From Actinomycetes bacterium (lineage in GTDB: Bacteria; Actinomycetota; Actinomycetes; Mycobacteriales; Mycobacteriaceae), in assembly GCA_023388385.1 (NCBI GenBank), contig JAEWGK010000013.1, positions 1-5,810 on the forward strand: a DNA stretch of 5,810 bases, in the 5' to 3' direction. Below the pieces are notes generated by a model. The model ran no database searches and was not told where the DNA came from. It worked only from the letters and a program-made list of their open reading frames with translations. Below, piece by piece: positions 1-5,810 of this stretch (position 1 is the first letter of the stretch; the number at the start of each line of letters is the position of its first letter). The translations under genes were made by a program, and so were the position numbers.

Positions 1-53
1 TATATTTCTCTTCGTCGCCGCGGCAAGGGCACGGCCCGGAAGCGGAGAGACGA

Positions 54-126
<73 letters not shown>

Positions 127-133
127 CTGCTTA

Positions 134-162
134 CCCCCGCCGGGTCCACCGGCGGGGGTTTT
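134..162 (+). terminator. Rho-independent terminator of the tRNA-Lys transcript
   Basis: A perfect 10-bp GC-only stem pairs 134-143 with 149-158 around a 5-nt loop (GTCCA) and is followed directly by TTTT (159-162). A133 can also pair with T159. It lies 7 nt after the tRNA. This is a textbook intrinsic terminator on the plus strand; on the minus strand the tract after the stem is weak (TAAG), so it is best read as one-directional. Confidence 0.93.
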
Positions 163-236
163 CCCGTACAAGGGCACGACATGGCACAGGTGCGGCGTCG
201 TTACAGCCACCAGTCACAGTCCGAGACTGATCCATG

Positions 237-290
237 TAAACGACGACGCCGGCCCTGCGCCCCCGGGAAGGAGGGCGAGGGTCGGCGTCG
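237..290 (-). terminator. Long hairpin, likely terminator of the DUF3618 gene
   Basis: Positions 244-255 pair with 279-290 over 12 bp, with one G-U wobble at 252-282. After a small internal loop, 258-262 pair with 273-277, leaving a 10-nt apical loop. Read on the minus strand, the hairpin starts 15 nt after the TAG stop of the DUF3618 gene and is followed by TCGTTTAC, a short U-rich run. The plus-strand exit has no T-run, which supports the minus orientation. The U-tract is weak, so it may act as a 3'-end stabiliser as much as a true intrinsic terminator. The rest of 163-305 shows no gene or other signal that I can support. Confidence 0.65.
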
Positions 291-305
291 CGCCGTGTCA
301 GATGA

Positions 306-593
306 CTACTTGGAGTCGGTGACGTTCTCGATGAGCTCGCGGATGCGCGCGATCTCCTTCTTGCGGTTGCGGCCGCGGGCGACGTTCGCCAGCACGAGGC
401 CGACGACGGCGGCGGCGCACACGCCGAGAATGGCCCGGACCTGCGGGTCCTTCAGCTTGTCCTGGACGGAGGCCTTCGCGTCGTCGGCGATGGTCTTCGG
501 GTTGGAGCGCTCGGCCAGCTCGTCGAGGGTCTGGGCGAGCTGCTTGCGGTTGCGCTCGATGTCGCGCTGGATGGCGTCAATGTTGCGGGCCAC
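306..593 (-). CDS. DUF3618 family small membrane protein
   Basis: The gene encodes about 95 residues with two parts. The N-terminal 30 residues form a charged, probably helical segment (IDAIQRDIERNRKQLAQTLD) typical of the DUF3618 family. A hydrophobic segment at about residues 53-72 (AILGVCAAAVVGLVLANVAR) gives one membrane span. A basic cluster (RGRNRKKE) and a short polar tail follow. There is no signal peptidase site and no enzymatic motif. The molecular role of DUF3618 proteins is unknown. I chose the GTG at 591-593: GGGAG lies 5 nt upstream of it, and the resulting MARNID start resembles family N-termini. An in-frame ATG at 603-605 would add four residues (MGVP) but has no clear ribosome site. 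The gene diverges from bcp across about 100 bp. As I recall, M. tuberculosis has a similar small membrane gene (Rv2520c) next to its bcp. Confidence 0.85.
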   Translation of the reverse strand: MARNIDAIQRDIERNRKQLAQTLDELAERSNPKTIADDAKASVQDKLKDPQVRAILGVCAAAVVGLVLANVARGRNRKKEIARIRELIENVTDSK

Positions 594-637
594 GGGGACT
601 CCCATGCTTCATTTCGTCGGACACGGTATGCGTTTCG

Positions 638-643
638 ACCTTA
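638..643 (-). promoter_or_regulatory. Candidate extended -10 promoter of the DUF3618 gene
   Basis: On the minus strand 643-638 reads TAAGGT, fitting the actinobacterial TANNNT -10 pattern. It is preceded by TGT, which makes an extended -10. A start near 631 would give a leader of about 37 nt to the GTG start with its GGGAG site. No convincing -35 hexamer is visible, which is common in these genomes. A second TANNNT match (TACCGT, 628-623) lies nearer the gene and could be used instead. Confidence 0.4.
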
Positions 644-690
644 ACACCTGCCGACCTCGCGGGACGGGCCCGCGGGCGGGAAACCCCGGC

Positions 691-696
691 TACGAT
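691..696 (+). promoter_or_regulatory. Candidate -10 element of bcp, leaderless layout
   Basis: TACGAT fits the actinobacterial TANNNT -10 consensus. Its last base is 8 nt before the ATG of bcp, so transcription would begin at or within a few bases of the start codon. No Shine-Dalgarno-like sequence lies between 680 and 704. Both facts suit a leaderless mRNA, a class known to be frequent in Corynebacterium and Mycobacterium. The -35 region is GC-only and overlaps a 10-bp palindrome (668-677). Confidence 0.55.
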
Positions 697-704
697 CCGC
701 ATTC

Positions 705-1205
705 ATGACCGCCACTGATGCACCGCACCCCACCCCCGCGCCTCGCCTCCGGCCCGGCGACGAGGCCCCGACCTTCACCCTCCTCTCCGATGATGGCCGC
801 GAGGTGTCCCTGTCCGACTACGCCGGCCGCCGCGTGCTCGTGTACTTCTACCCCCGTGCGAACACGCCCGGCTGCACCACCGAGGCCTGCGACTTCCGCG
901 ACGAGTCCGCCGCCTTCAATGACGCCGGCGTCGACGTCGTGGGCGTCTCCCCCGACAAGCCGGAGAAGCTGGCGAAGTTCCGCGAGGACCACGGCCTCGA
1001 CTTCACCCTCCTGTCCGACCCGGCCAAGGAGATGATGGCCGCCTGGGGAGCCTTCGGCGAGAAGAAGAACTACGGCAGGATCGTCCAGGGGGTCATCCGC
1101 TCCACCGTCCTCGTCGGCGCCGACGGGCGCGTGGAGAAGGCCTGGTACAACGTCCGCGCGAAGGGCCACGTCGGCCGCGTCCTGCGCGACCTGGGCGGTG
1201 AGTAG
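705..1205 (+). CDS. bcp: Thioredoxin-dependent thiol peroxidase (Bcp/PrxQ peroxiredoxin)
   Basis: This 166-residue cytosolic enzyme should reduce hydrogen peroxide and organic or lipid hydroperoxides using thiols from thioredoxin. It has the AhpC/TSA thioredoxin fold at about residues 15-163. The active site is NTPGCTTEAC: T54, peroxidatic C57, and resolving C62 five residues later, the spacing of PrxQ/Bcp proteins with an intramolecular disulfide. R132 in the VIRSTVLV strand is the usual active-site arginine. The length is slightly above the family norm of about 155 because of a Pro-rich N-terminal extension (residues 5-17). The ATG at 705 was chosen because a -10 element lies just upstream and the domain follows immediately. 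The last 8 nt overlap fasR, so the two are probably one transcript. The assignment is firm; the exact physiological peroxide is unknown. Confidence 0.96.
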   Translation: MTATDAPHPTPAPRLRPGDEAPTFTLLSDDGREVSLSDYAGRRVLVYFYPRANTPGCTTEACDFRDESAAFNDAGVDVVGVSPDKPEKLAKFREDHGLDFTLLSDPAKEMMAAWGAFGEKKNYGRIVQGVIRSTVLVGADGRVEKAWYNVRAKGHVGRVLRDLGGE

Positions 1206-1872
1206 CCCCGACCCCCGGGCCGAGCTGCTGTTCCCCCGGCGCCGGCCCGTCCAGGCGCGGTCGAGGGAGCGGTTCGCCCGCATCCTCACCGCCGCCCGCG
1301 AGACCCTCGTCGACGTCGGCTTCGAGTCCTTCACCTTCGACGAGGTGGCGAAGCGCGCGGACGTGCCGATTGGCACGCTCTACCAGTTCTTCGCCAACAA
1401 GTACGCGCTCATCTGCGAGCTCGACCGGCAGGACGCCGCAGGTGTCGTCGAGGAGCTACGCCGCTTCGCCCAGCAGGTCCCCGCCCTGGAATGGCCCGAG
1501 CTGCTGTCGGAGTTCATCGACCACGTGGCCGAGCTGTGGCATGACGACGTCTCGCGCCGCGCCGTCTGGCTCGCCGTCCAGTCGACGCCCGCCACCCGCG
1601 CGACGGCGGCGGATACGGAGGGCGAGCTCATCGAGTCCATCAGCGTGGTCCTCGCGCCCCTCCTGCCGCAAGCGGAGGAGGAGGTCCTCGAGTTCATCGC
1701 GGGCCTGCTCGTACACACGACCTTTTCGCTCCTGAACTTCGCGGTGCAGAACCCGGCGGAGCTCGGCCCCGACGGCGTCGGCCCGCACTACGGGCTGACC
1801 GTCCAGGAGGTCAAGCGCATGCTCATCGCGTACCTGACAGAGCTCGGCCGGGCGCAGGAGCGCCTGCCGTAG
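1198..1872 (+). CDS. fasR: TetR-family regulator of fatty-acid synthesis, FasR-like
   Basis: The protein is 224 residues, a normal TetR length. The N-terminal DNA-binding domain spans about residues 18-75, with the helix-turn-helix at about 45-65 (FTFDEVAKRADVPIGTLYQF, then FANKYAL), the standard TetR signature. The rest is a helical ligand-binding and dimerisation domain. The segment before the HTH (LLFPRRRPVQARSRERF) is like FasR of C. glutamicum as I remember it. FasR there represses fasA, fasB and acetyl-CoA carboxylase genes with acyl-CoA as effector; the mycobacterial FasR instead activates fas-acpS. The location tail to tail with acpS-fas fits this role. The GTG start overlaps the end of bcp by 8 nt, with no Shine-Dalgarno upstream, so translation is probably coupled. 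No other ATG or GTG lies early enough to keep the conserved N-terminus. TetR identity is certain; FasR identity is likely. Confidence 0.87.
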   Translation: MSSPDPRAELLFPRRRPVQARSRERFARILTAARETLVDVGFESFTFDEVAKRADVPIGTLYQFFANKYALICELDRQDAAGVVEELRRFAQQVPALEWPELLSEFIDHVAELWHDDVSRRAVWLAVQSTPATRATAADTEGELIESISVVLAPLLPQAEEEVLEFIAGLLVHTTFSLLNFAVQNPAELGPDGVGPHYGLTVQEVKRMLIAYLTELGRAQERLP

Positions 1873-1905
1873 GGGTCGAACGCGCGGCCGCCGGCCGCTC
1901 CCCTA
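1870..1905. terminator. Inverted repeat between convergent fasR and acpS
   Basis: TAGGGG (1870-1875) mirrors CCCCTA (1900-1905), and inside it GCGGCC (1884-1889) mirrors GGCCGC (1893-1898) around a 3-nt loop. The outer arms contain both stop codons: TAG of fasR at 1870-1872 and TAG of acpS (CTA on the plus strand) at 1903-1905. The inner and outer stems are separated by 8 nt on one side and 1 nt on the other. There is no T-tract on either strand, so it is not a classic intrinsic terminator. It is the only candidate structure at the end of both transcripts. Confidence 0.5.
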
Positions 1906-2328
1906 GTCCGCGAGCAGGGCGACGGCGATGGCGTAGTCGCCGTCGTGGCTGACGGAGACCTCGAAACGCGCACCGGGCACGGACGCTCCGACGCCGGCAT
2001 CGAAGGCAGCCCGCGCCGCGCCACGCAGAACGACGCCCACCCGCCCCCACGCGTCGGCGGCGATCTCGATCTCCGCCCAGTCCAGCGCATCGCGGGCGAT
2101 GGGCGGTGCCTCGCCGTACAGGGCCTGCGACCAGGCCTTGACCACGGCCTCCTTCACCGCCCACCGGCCGGCGAGGTGCCGGGCCAGGGCGTCGCCGGCC
2201 AGTCCCCGCCGTCCGGCGGCCAGCAGCTCGCCGGGGGCGAACACCCGCCGGGCGAAGCCACTGCCGGGCACGTCCAGCTGCTCTGCGAAGACCGGGACGT
2301 GTACGAGGTCGACGCCGACTGCGTGCAT
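1903..2328 (-). CDS. acpS: Holo-[acyl-carrier-protein] synthase (AcpS, 4'-phosphopantetheinyl transferase)
   Basis: AcpS moves the 4'-phosphopantetheine arm from coenzyme A to the conserved serine of a carrier protein; here the obvious substrate is the ACP domain of the Fas encoded just upstream. The 141-residue length is normal. Motifs are in family order: GVDLV at residues 5-9 with metal-binding D7; GRWAVKEAVVKAW at 54-66 with metal-binding E60 and catalytic-site K64; and SHDGDYAIA at 127-135, the conserved SHD strand near the C-terminus. The ATG at 2328 is supported by an AGGAGA ribosome site 5 nt upstream. That site overlaps the fas stop codon, so the gene is almost surely in one operon with fas and coupled to it. 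A fas-acpS operon is known in mycobacteria. The function is secure. Confidence 0.96.
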   Translation of the reverse strand: MHAVGVDLVHVPVFAEQLDVPGSGFARRVFAPGELLAAGRRGLAGDALARHLAGRWAVKEAVVKAWSQALYGEAPPIARDALDWAEIEIAADAWGRVGVVLRGAARAAFDAGVGASVPGARFEVSVSHDGDYAIAVALLAD

Positions 2329-2333
2329 GTCGG

Positions 2334-2339
2334 TCTCCT
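2334..2339 (-). promoter_or_regulatory. Ribosome binding site of acpS, overlapping the fas stop
   Basis: On the minus strand the junction reads TAGGAGACCGACATG. The fas stop TAG (2340-2338) runs straight into AGGAGA, a strong Shine-Dalgarno sequence 5 nt before the acpS ATG (2328-2326). Ribosomes ending on fas would sit on this site, which favours coupled translation and fixes the acpS start. Confidence 0.85.
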
Positions 2340-5300
2340 AGTCCGCCGTGGCCGGGGCGTCGTCATGCACGGTGCCCGCAGTGCCCGCGCCCGCAGTGCC
2401 CACCCGCACCGTGCCCGCACCCGCGGCACCCGGCGTCAGCACGCCGCCGACGAGGCGGGTGTCCGGGTCGAGGATGGCGGCCTTCTCCAGGGCGGCGGTC
2501 GACGGCCAGCCGGCACCGTCGCCGAGTCGGCGGCCCTCGGGGCGCTCGTAGAGGGCGGCGCCACCGTGGATGCCGTCGTCGATGCGGCGCAGGCCGGCAG
2601 CCTCGCGCTCCGCGGCGGCCTCGCGCCACCGCGCCGCCACACTGACCCCGTCGTGGCGCTCCACCGCCGCGGCGAACGCCTCCGGGTGGACGATGGCCAC
2701 GAGCGCCGAGACGTGCCCGAAGCCGAGGGAGGTGACGAACCCGGCCTTGAGCGGCAGCGCGTCGCCGAACTTCAGCGGCGCGGTCGGCCACACCAGGCGG
2801 CGGTGGCGGGCGAGCTCCGGGTCGACGCAGTCGAGCGACCGGTTGCCGGGGATGACGCCGGTGCGCAGGACCTGCGTGAGGCCGATCATCTGGAAGGCGG
2901 CGGCCCCGCCCTTCGCGTGGCCGGTGAGCGACTTCTGCGACACGACGAACAGGGGGTTGGCGGCGTCGCGGCCGAGGGCGTCGGCGAGGCGCTCGTGCAG
3001 CTCGGACTCGTTGGGGTCGTTGGCGTGGGTGGAGGTGTCGTGCTTGGACAGCACGGCGACCTCGTCCGCGGTCACGCCGTGGTCGCGCAGCGCGCGGGCG
3101 AGGCGTGAGTCCACTCCCCCGCGGCCGGCGCCGAGCGCGCCGAGCCCCGGGGCCGGGATGGAGGTATGCACGCCGTCGGCGTAGCTCTCCGCGTACGCGA
3201 CGACGCCGAGGACCGGCAGCCCCAGGTCGCGGGCGACGGAGCCGCGGGCGAGCAGCACCGTGCCGCCGCCGGCGGACTCCACGAACCCGCCGCGGCGCCG
3301 GTCGTTTGGCCGGGAGAAGCGGGCGTGGTCGATGCCCCGCGCCTCCATCGCGGCGGAGTCGGCGGTGGCGGCCATGTCGCCGAAGCCGGTGATGCCCTCG
3401 ACGGACAGGTCGTCGAAGCCGCCGGCGACGACGACGTCGGCCGTGCCCAGCCGGATCTTGCCGACGCCCTCCTCCACGCTCACCGCCGCCGTCGCGCAGG
3501 CGGCGACGGGGTGGACCATGTGGCCGTAGCCTCCGACGTAGGACTGCATGACGTGCGCGGCGATGACGTTGGGCAGGGCCTCCTGCAGGACGTCGTTGGC
3601 GCGGGGGTTGCCCAGGATGCCGTCGATGTAGAGGCTGCGCAGCGACTCCATCGCGCCGATGCCGGTGCCCTGGGTGGAGCCGACGCGGCCGGCGTGGACG
3701 TGGGCGAGCAGCTCCGCGGGGGTGAAGCCGGAGGACAGGAACGCGTCGACGGTGGTGACGATGTTCCACAGGCTGACGCGGTCCAGGTTGTCGGCCATGT
3801 CGGCGGGGATGCCCCAGACGGCGGGGTCGAAGCCCTCGGGGATCTGGCCGCCGACGTAGCGGCTCATGGCCATGCGGCGGGGCACCTGGACGGCGGTGCC
3901 GGCGCGGCGTGTGACGATCCACTCGCCGGTGTCTCCGTCGGGCGACGCGGTGGTGTTCTCCGGGTCGGTCTCCACGAACGTCGCGGCGGTGGCGCGGTCG
4001 CGGACGGGGAACGACAGATCGCGGTCGAGGTAGACGGTGGTCAGCTCCGTCCGGGTGTTGCCGGCGAGGTCGCCGTCGTCGCCGTAGCGGCGGACGCCGA
4101 CGCGGGCGAGGACCTCGTCGCGGAAGCGCTCGGCGACATCGGCTTCGTCGATGGCCGTGCCGCCGGCGTCGAGCCATCCGCCGTCCCATTCGATGAGCCC
4201 CATCGACCACGCGAGCTCAACGACGCCTGCGGCGGACAGGTCGCCGATCTCGGCCTCGAAGCGGGTGCGGGAGGAACCCCACGGGCCGAGTTCACCGGCG
4301 CCGACGATGACGACCATGTCCTCCGGCGCGCACGTCGCGTCCGCGAAATCCGGCGTGGTGCGCGGCAGGGGGCGCAGGGGGTTCGGCAGGGCTCGCAGCA
4401 TGTGCTGTGCGACGCCGCCCGCACCGGTCCCGGACCCGTCGCCCTGATCGGCGGCGGTCTCCCGGTCGGCGGCGGCCTCCGCGGCCTCCGCGGCGAGCGT
4501 CGGCATGCTCAGGTCCACGTCGCCGAGGCCCCCGGTGAGGTCGGCGACGACGGGCGCTGCGGCGGCCTCGCGGCGGACGTCCGGCGTGGCGCGGGCGATG
4601 AGCTCGCGGGCCATCTCGGCGGTGGAGAAGGTGCGCACGCCCTTCGCCTCGACGGCGTCGACCAGCGGGTCGTTGCCGCCCATGAGGCCGGTGCCTCGCA
4701 CCCAGCCGATGAGGGCGTGGACCAGGGAGGTGCGGCCGCGCCAGGTCTCCTCCGCGTTCCAGCGGGCGGTCAGCGCGTCAAGCGCGGCCTTCGCCTCGCC
4801 GTAGGCGCCGTCGCCGCCGAAGCGGCCGCGGTTCGGGGAACCGGGCAGGACGACGTGGAGGCGGCCGTCGACGTCATGGTCGGCGCCGAGGCCGGACAGG
4901 CCGGCGATGAGCCGTTCGACGGACCACAGCAGCAGGCGCATCTGCATCTCCGCCGCCGGGCCCGCGTCGGCGAGGGTGCCGGAGACGCGCGGCGCGGCGA
5001 ACGGGAACAGCAGGGTGGGGCGCAGGGCGGGCTTGACGACGACGCTGCCGCCACCCACCGTCGCCGTGCGCTCCGCGCCGATCCACTCCACGAGCGCGTC
5101 GAGGTCCCGGTAGCTGGTGAGGTTCGCGGGCACGATCCACAGTGCCGCGGCGCCCCGGGCACGGGTGCGGAACAGCTCCTTGTAGAACGCCAGCCGGTCC
5201 GTGGACAGCGAGGACGTGGTCGCGACGACGGTGGCGCCGCCGGCCAGCAGCTCGCCTGCGACGGCCGCGGCGATGGAGTCCGGGGACGCACCGGTGACGA

Positions 5301-5810
5301 CGGCGACGTCGTCCGCGAACGACGGGGCCGGGACGCTCGGCTCCCTCGCGGCACGGTCGGCGAGGGCACGGTAGGCCGAGGCCAGCTCGCCGCGGCCCGC
5401 CTCCGCGGCGCGGCCGGCCCACCAGGCGGCCTGGTCCGCGGCGGCGCCGGAGACCCGCTCCGGGGCGGGGGCGCCGATCCACATGCGGGCGAGGTCCTCG
5501 CGCTCGGTGGCCCAGCGGTCGTCGAGCAGCACCGCCTTGTCCGCGTCGAAGGCGGGAGCGACCAGGCGCGGCCAGTCCGAGCCGAGCTCCGCCGTGACCA
5601 GGTCCACCAGGCGGTCGTCGGCGTCGTCGGACGTGAAGTCGACCGCGCCGGTGGGCTCGTGGCCCAGCTGCTCCAGGATGGTGCGGGCCGCGACGGCCAG
5701 CACGCCGGTGGAGCCGGTGACGCGCTCGGCGAAGGCGCCGAGGGCCGCGGCGTCCACGACCGCCCCGGCGTCGCCGCCGGCCTGCGGCATGGCGACGGCG
5801 ATGCCACGCC
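2338..5810 (-). CDS. fas: Type I fatty-acid synthase, C-terminal part (ketoreductase and ketosynthase); 5' end beyond window
   Basis: About 1,156 residues are visible. The frame is open to the window edge, so the Met codon at 5788-5790 is internal; residues are counted from it. Bacterial type I synthases are about 3,000 residues, so the acyltransferase, enoyl reductase, dehydratase, transferase and ACP domains should lie further upstream. Residues 1-150 match the linker after ACP. The ketoreductase covers about 155-425: NADPH-binding motif TGASPDSIAAAV from 166, then S318 with Y330-x3-K334 (AYGEAK) as the catalytic group. An Ala/Gly-rich linker follows (431-475). The ketosynthase covers about 490-1045: catalytic C765 in VAACATAAVS, H917 in SKHDTST and H958 in SLTGHAKGG. 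The triad is complete, so condensing activity is expected. A Gly/Ala/Thr repeat tail ends the protein. It works in the cytosol as a large multimer making acyl-CoAs. It is co-transcribed with acpS and is the likely target of FasR; it probably corresponds to fasA of corynebacteria. Confidence 0.97.
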   Translation of the reverse strand, partial: RGIAVAMPQAGGDAGAVVDAAALGAFAERVTGSTGVLAVAARTILEQLGHEPTGAVDFTSDDADDRLVDLVTAELGSDWPRLVAPAFDADKAVLLDDRWATEREDLARMWIGAPAPERVSGAAADQAAWWAGRAAEAGRGELASAYRALADRAAREPSVPAPSFADDVAVVTGASPDSIAAAVAGELLAGGATVVATTSSLSTDRLAFYKELFRTRARGAAALWIVPANLTSYRDLDALVEWIGAERTATVGGGSVVVKPALRPTLLFPFAAPRVSGTLADAGPAAEMQMRLLLWSVERLIAGLSGLGADHDVDGRLHVVLPGSPNRGRFGGDGAYGEAKAALDALTARWNAEETWRGRTSLVHALIGWVRGTGLMGGNDPLVDAVEAKGVRTFSTAEMARELIARATPDVRREAAAAPVVADLTGGLGDVDLSMPTLAAEAAEAAADRETAADQGDGSGTGAGGVAQHMLRALPNPLRPLPRTTPDFADATCAPEDMVVIVGAGELGPWGSSRTRFEAEIGDLSAAGVVELAWSMGLIEWDGGWLDAGGTAIDEADVAERFRDEVLARVGVRRYGDDGDLAGNTRTELTTVYLDRDLSFPVRDRATAATFVETDPENTTASPDGDTGEWIVTRRAGTAVQVPRRMAMSRYVGGQIPEGFDPAVWGIPADMADNLDRVSLWNIVTTVDAFLSSGFTPAELLAHVHAGRVGSTQGTGIGAMESLRSLYIDGILGNPRANDVLQEALPNVIAAHVMQSYVGGYGHMVHPVAACATAAVSVEEGVGKIRLGTADVVVAGGFDDLSVEGITGFGDMAATADSAAMEARGIDHARFSRPNDRRRGGFVESAGGGTVLLARGSVARDLGLPVLGVVAYAESYADGVHTSIPAPGLGALGAGRGGVDSRLARALRDHGVTADEVAVLSKHDTSTHANDPNESELHERLADALGRDAANPLFVVSQKSLTGHAKGGAAAFQMIGLTQVLRTGVIPGNRSLDCVDPELARHRRLVWPTAPLKFGDALPLKAGFVTSLGFGHVSALVAIVHPEAFAAAVERHDGVSVAARWREAAAEREAAGLRRIDDGIHGGAALYERPEGRRLGDGAGWPSTAALEKAAILDPDTRLVGGVLTPGAAGAGTVRVGTAGAGTAGTVHDDAPATAD
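2371..2430 (-). repeat. In-frame short repeat at the fas 3' end
   Basis: The plus strand carries GTGCCC at 2372, 2381, 2396 and 2411, spaced 9, 15 and 15 nt, all multiples of three, within a degenerate GTGCCCGCA-like array. In the Fas frame it encodes residues 1121-1140, a Gly/Ala/Thr/Val stretch in which AGAGT occurs twice ten residues apart. It lies after the conserved ketosynthase domain, so it is probably a flexible tail that tolerates length change. Confidence 0.7.
4366..4500 (-). other. Low-complexity inter-domain linker of Fas
   Basis: Fas residues 431-475, between ketoreductase and ketosynthase, are Ala/Glu-rich (AAEAAEAAADRETAAD) and then Gly-rich (GDGSGTGAGG). The DNA holds direct repeats of GCGGCCTCC near 4474-4491. 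Flanking conserved segments (ADLTGGLG before, DMVVIVGAGELGP after) are in the same frame with no interruption, so this is a linker and not a broken domain. Confidence 0.7.

Noticed and set aside
1..6. TATATT as a -10 element for the tRNA-Lys gene
   Set aside because: It fits the consensus, but the -35 side is cut off by the window and the leader to the tRNA would be about 40 nt. Not enough is visible to support it. The rest of 7-53 shows nothing I can name.
181..708. 175-codon plus-strand frame opposite the DUF3618 gene
   Set aside because: It would run through the hairpin and the promoter region, has an Arg/Ser/Ala-biased product and no family features, whereas the minus strand gives a sensible membrane protein.
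690..1376. 228-codon minus-strand frame opposite bcp and the start of fasR
   Set aside because: The plus strand encodes a clear peroxiredoxin and TetR helix-turn-helix here; the antisense product has no recognisable motif.
1873..1902. FasR operator in the fasR-acpS gap
   Set aside because: The inverted repeat here lies between two gene ends, not upstream of any start. A FasR operator would be expected before fas, beyond position 5810.
1945..3108. Long plus-strand open frame (387 codons) antisense to acpS and the fas 3' end
   Set aside because: The opposite strand carries unmistakable AcpS and ketosynthase motifs. The predicted product is a low-complexity Arg/Gly/Val/Ala mix with no domain, as expected for a shadow frame in GC-rich DNA.
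2363..4210. 615-codon minus-strand frame overlapping fas in another phase
   Set aside because: The translation is almost wholly Arg/Pro/Gly/Ala, the usual off-frame product of high-GC coding DNA; the real frame has a complete ketosynthase with catalytic C, H, H.
2338..5810. Fas as a truncated pseudogene, because only two of its domains are seen
   Set aside because: The frame is uninterrupted and still open at the window edge, and all catalytic residues of both visible domains are intact. The missing domains are simply outside the window.

Overview
This is a high-GC, gene-dense stretch of an actinobacterial chromosome, most likely Corynebacterium or a close relative in the Mycobacteriales. 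Three things point there: a type I fatty-acid synthase with bacterial (CMN-group) domain order, an acpS directly downstream of it, and a TetR regulator whose sequence reads as FasR of corynebacteria. This is core lipid metabolism. I see no transposase, integrase, phage gene, CRISPR array, toxin-antitoxin pair or defence gene, and no previously undescribed system.

Layout. Positions 54-126 hold a complete tRNA-Lys(CUU), followed at once by a strong rho-independent terminator (134-162). A short gap then contains a long hairpin (237-290) that suits the end of the next gene. That gene, on the minus strand (306-593), encodes a small single-pass membrane protein of the DUF3618 type. It diverges from a plus-strand pair: bcp (PrxQ-type thiol peroxidase, 705-1205) and fasR (TetR regulator, 1198-1872), which overlap by 8 nt. 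Their stop side faces a minus-strand operon made of fas (2338-5810, cut off by the window edge) and acpS (1903-2328). The two converging stop codons are 30 bp apart and lie within one inverted repeat.

How the genes work together. Fas makes acyl-CoAs, the precursors of membrane lipids and, in mycolate-bearing actinobacteria, of mycolic acids. AcpS puts the 4'-phosphopantetheine arm on the Fas carrier domain, which lies outside the window. FasR is known in C. glutamicum to control the fatty-acid synthesis genes in response to acyl-CoA. Regulator and target operon therefore sit tail to tail. bcp shares the regulator's transcript, so a peroxide-reducing enzyme may be co-expressed with the lipid regulator. 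The DUF3618-bcp-acpS-fas neighbourhood resembles Rv2520c-Rv2524c of Mycobacterium tuberculosis as I remember it, which suggests an old conserved block.

Only the C-terminal part of Fas is present (ketoreductase and ketosynthase). Acyltransferase, enoyl reductase, dehydratase, malonyl/palmitoyl transferase and ACP should lie beyond position 5810, together with the operon promoter and any FasR operator.
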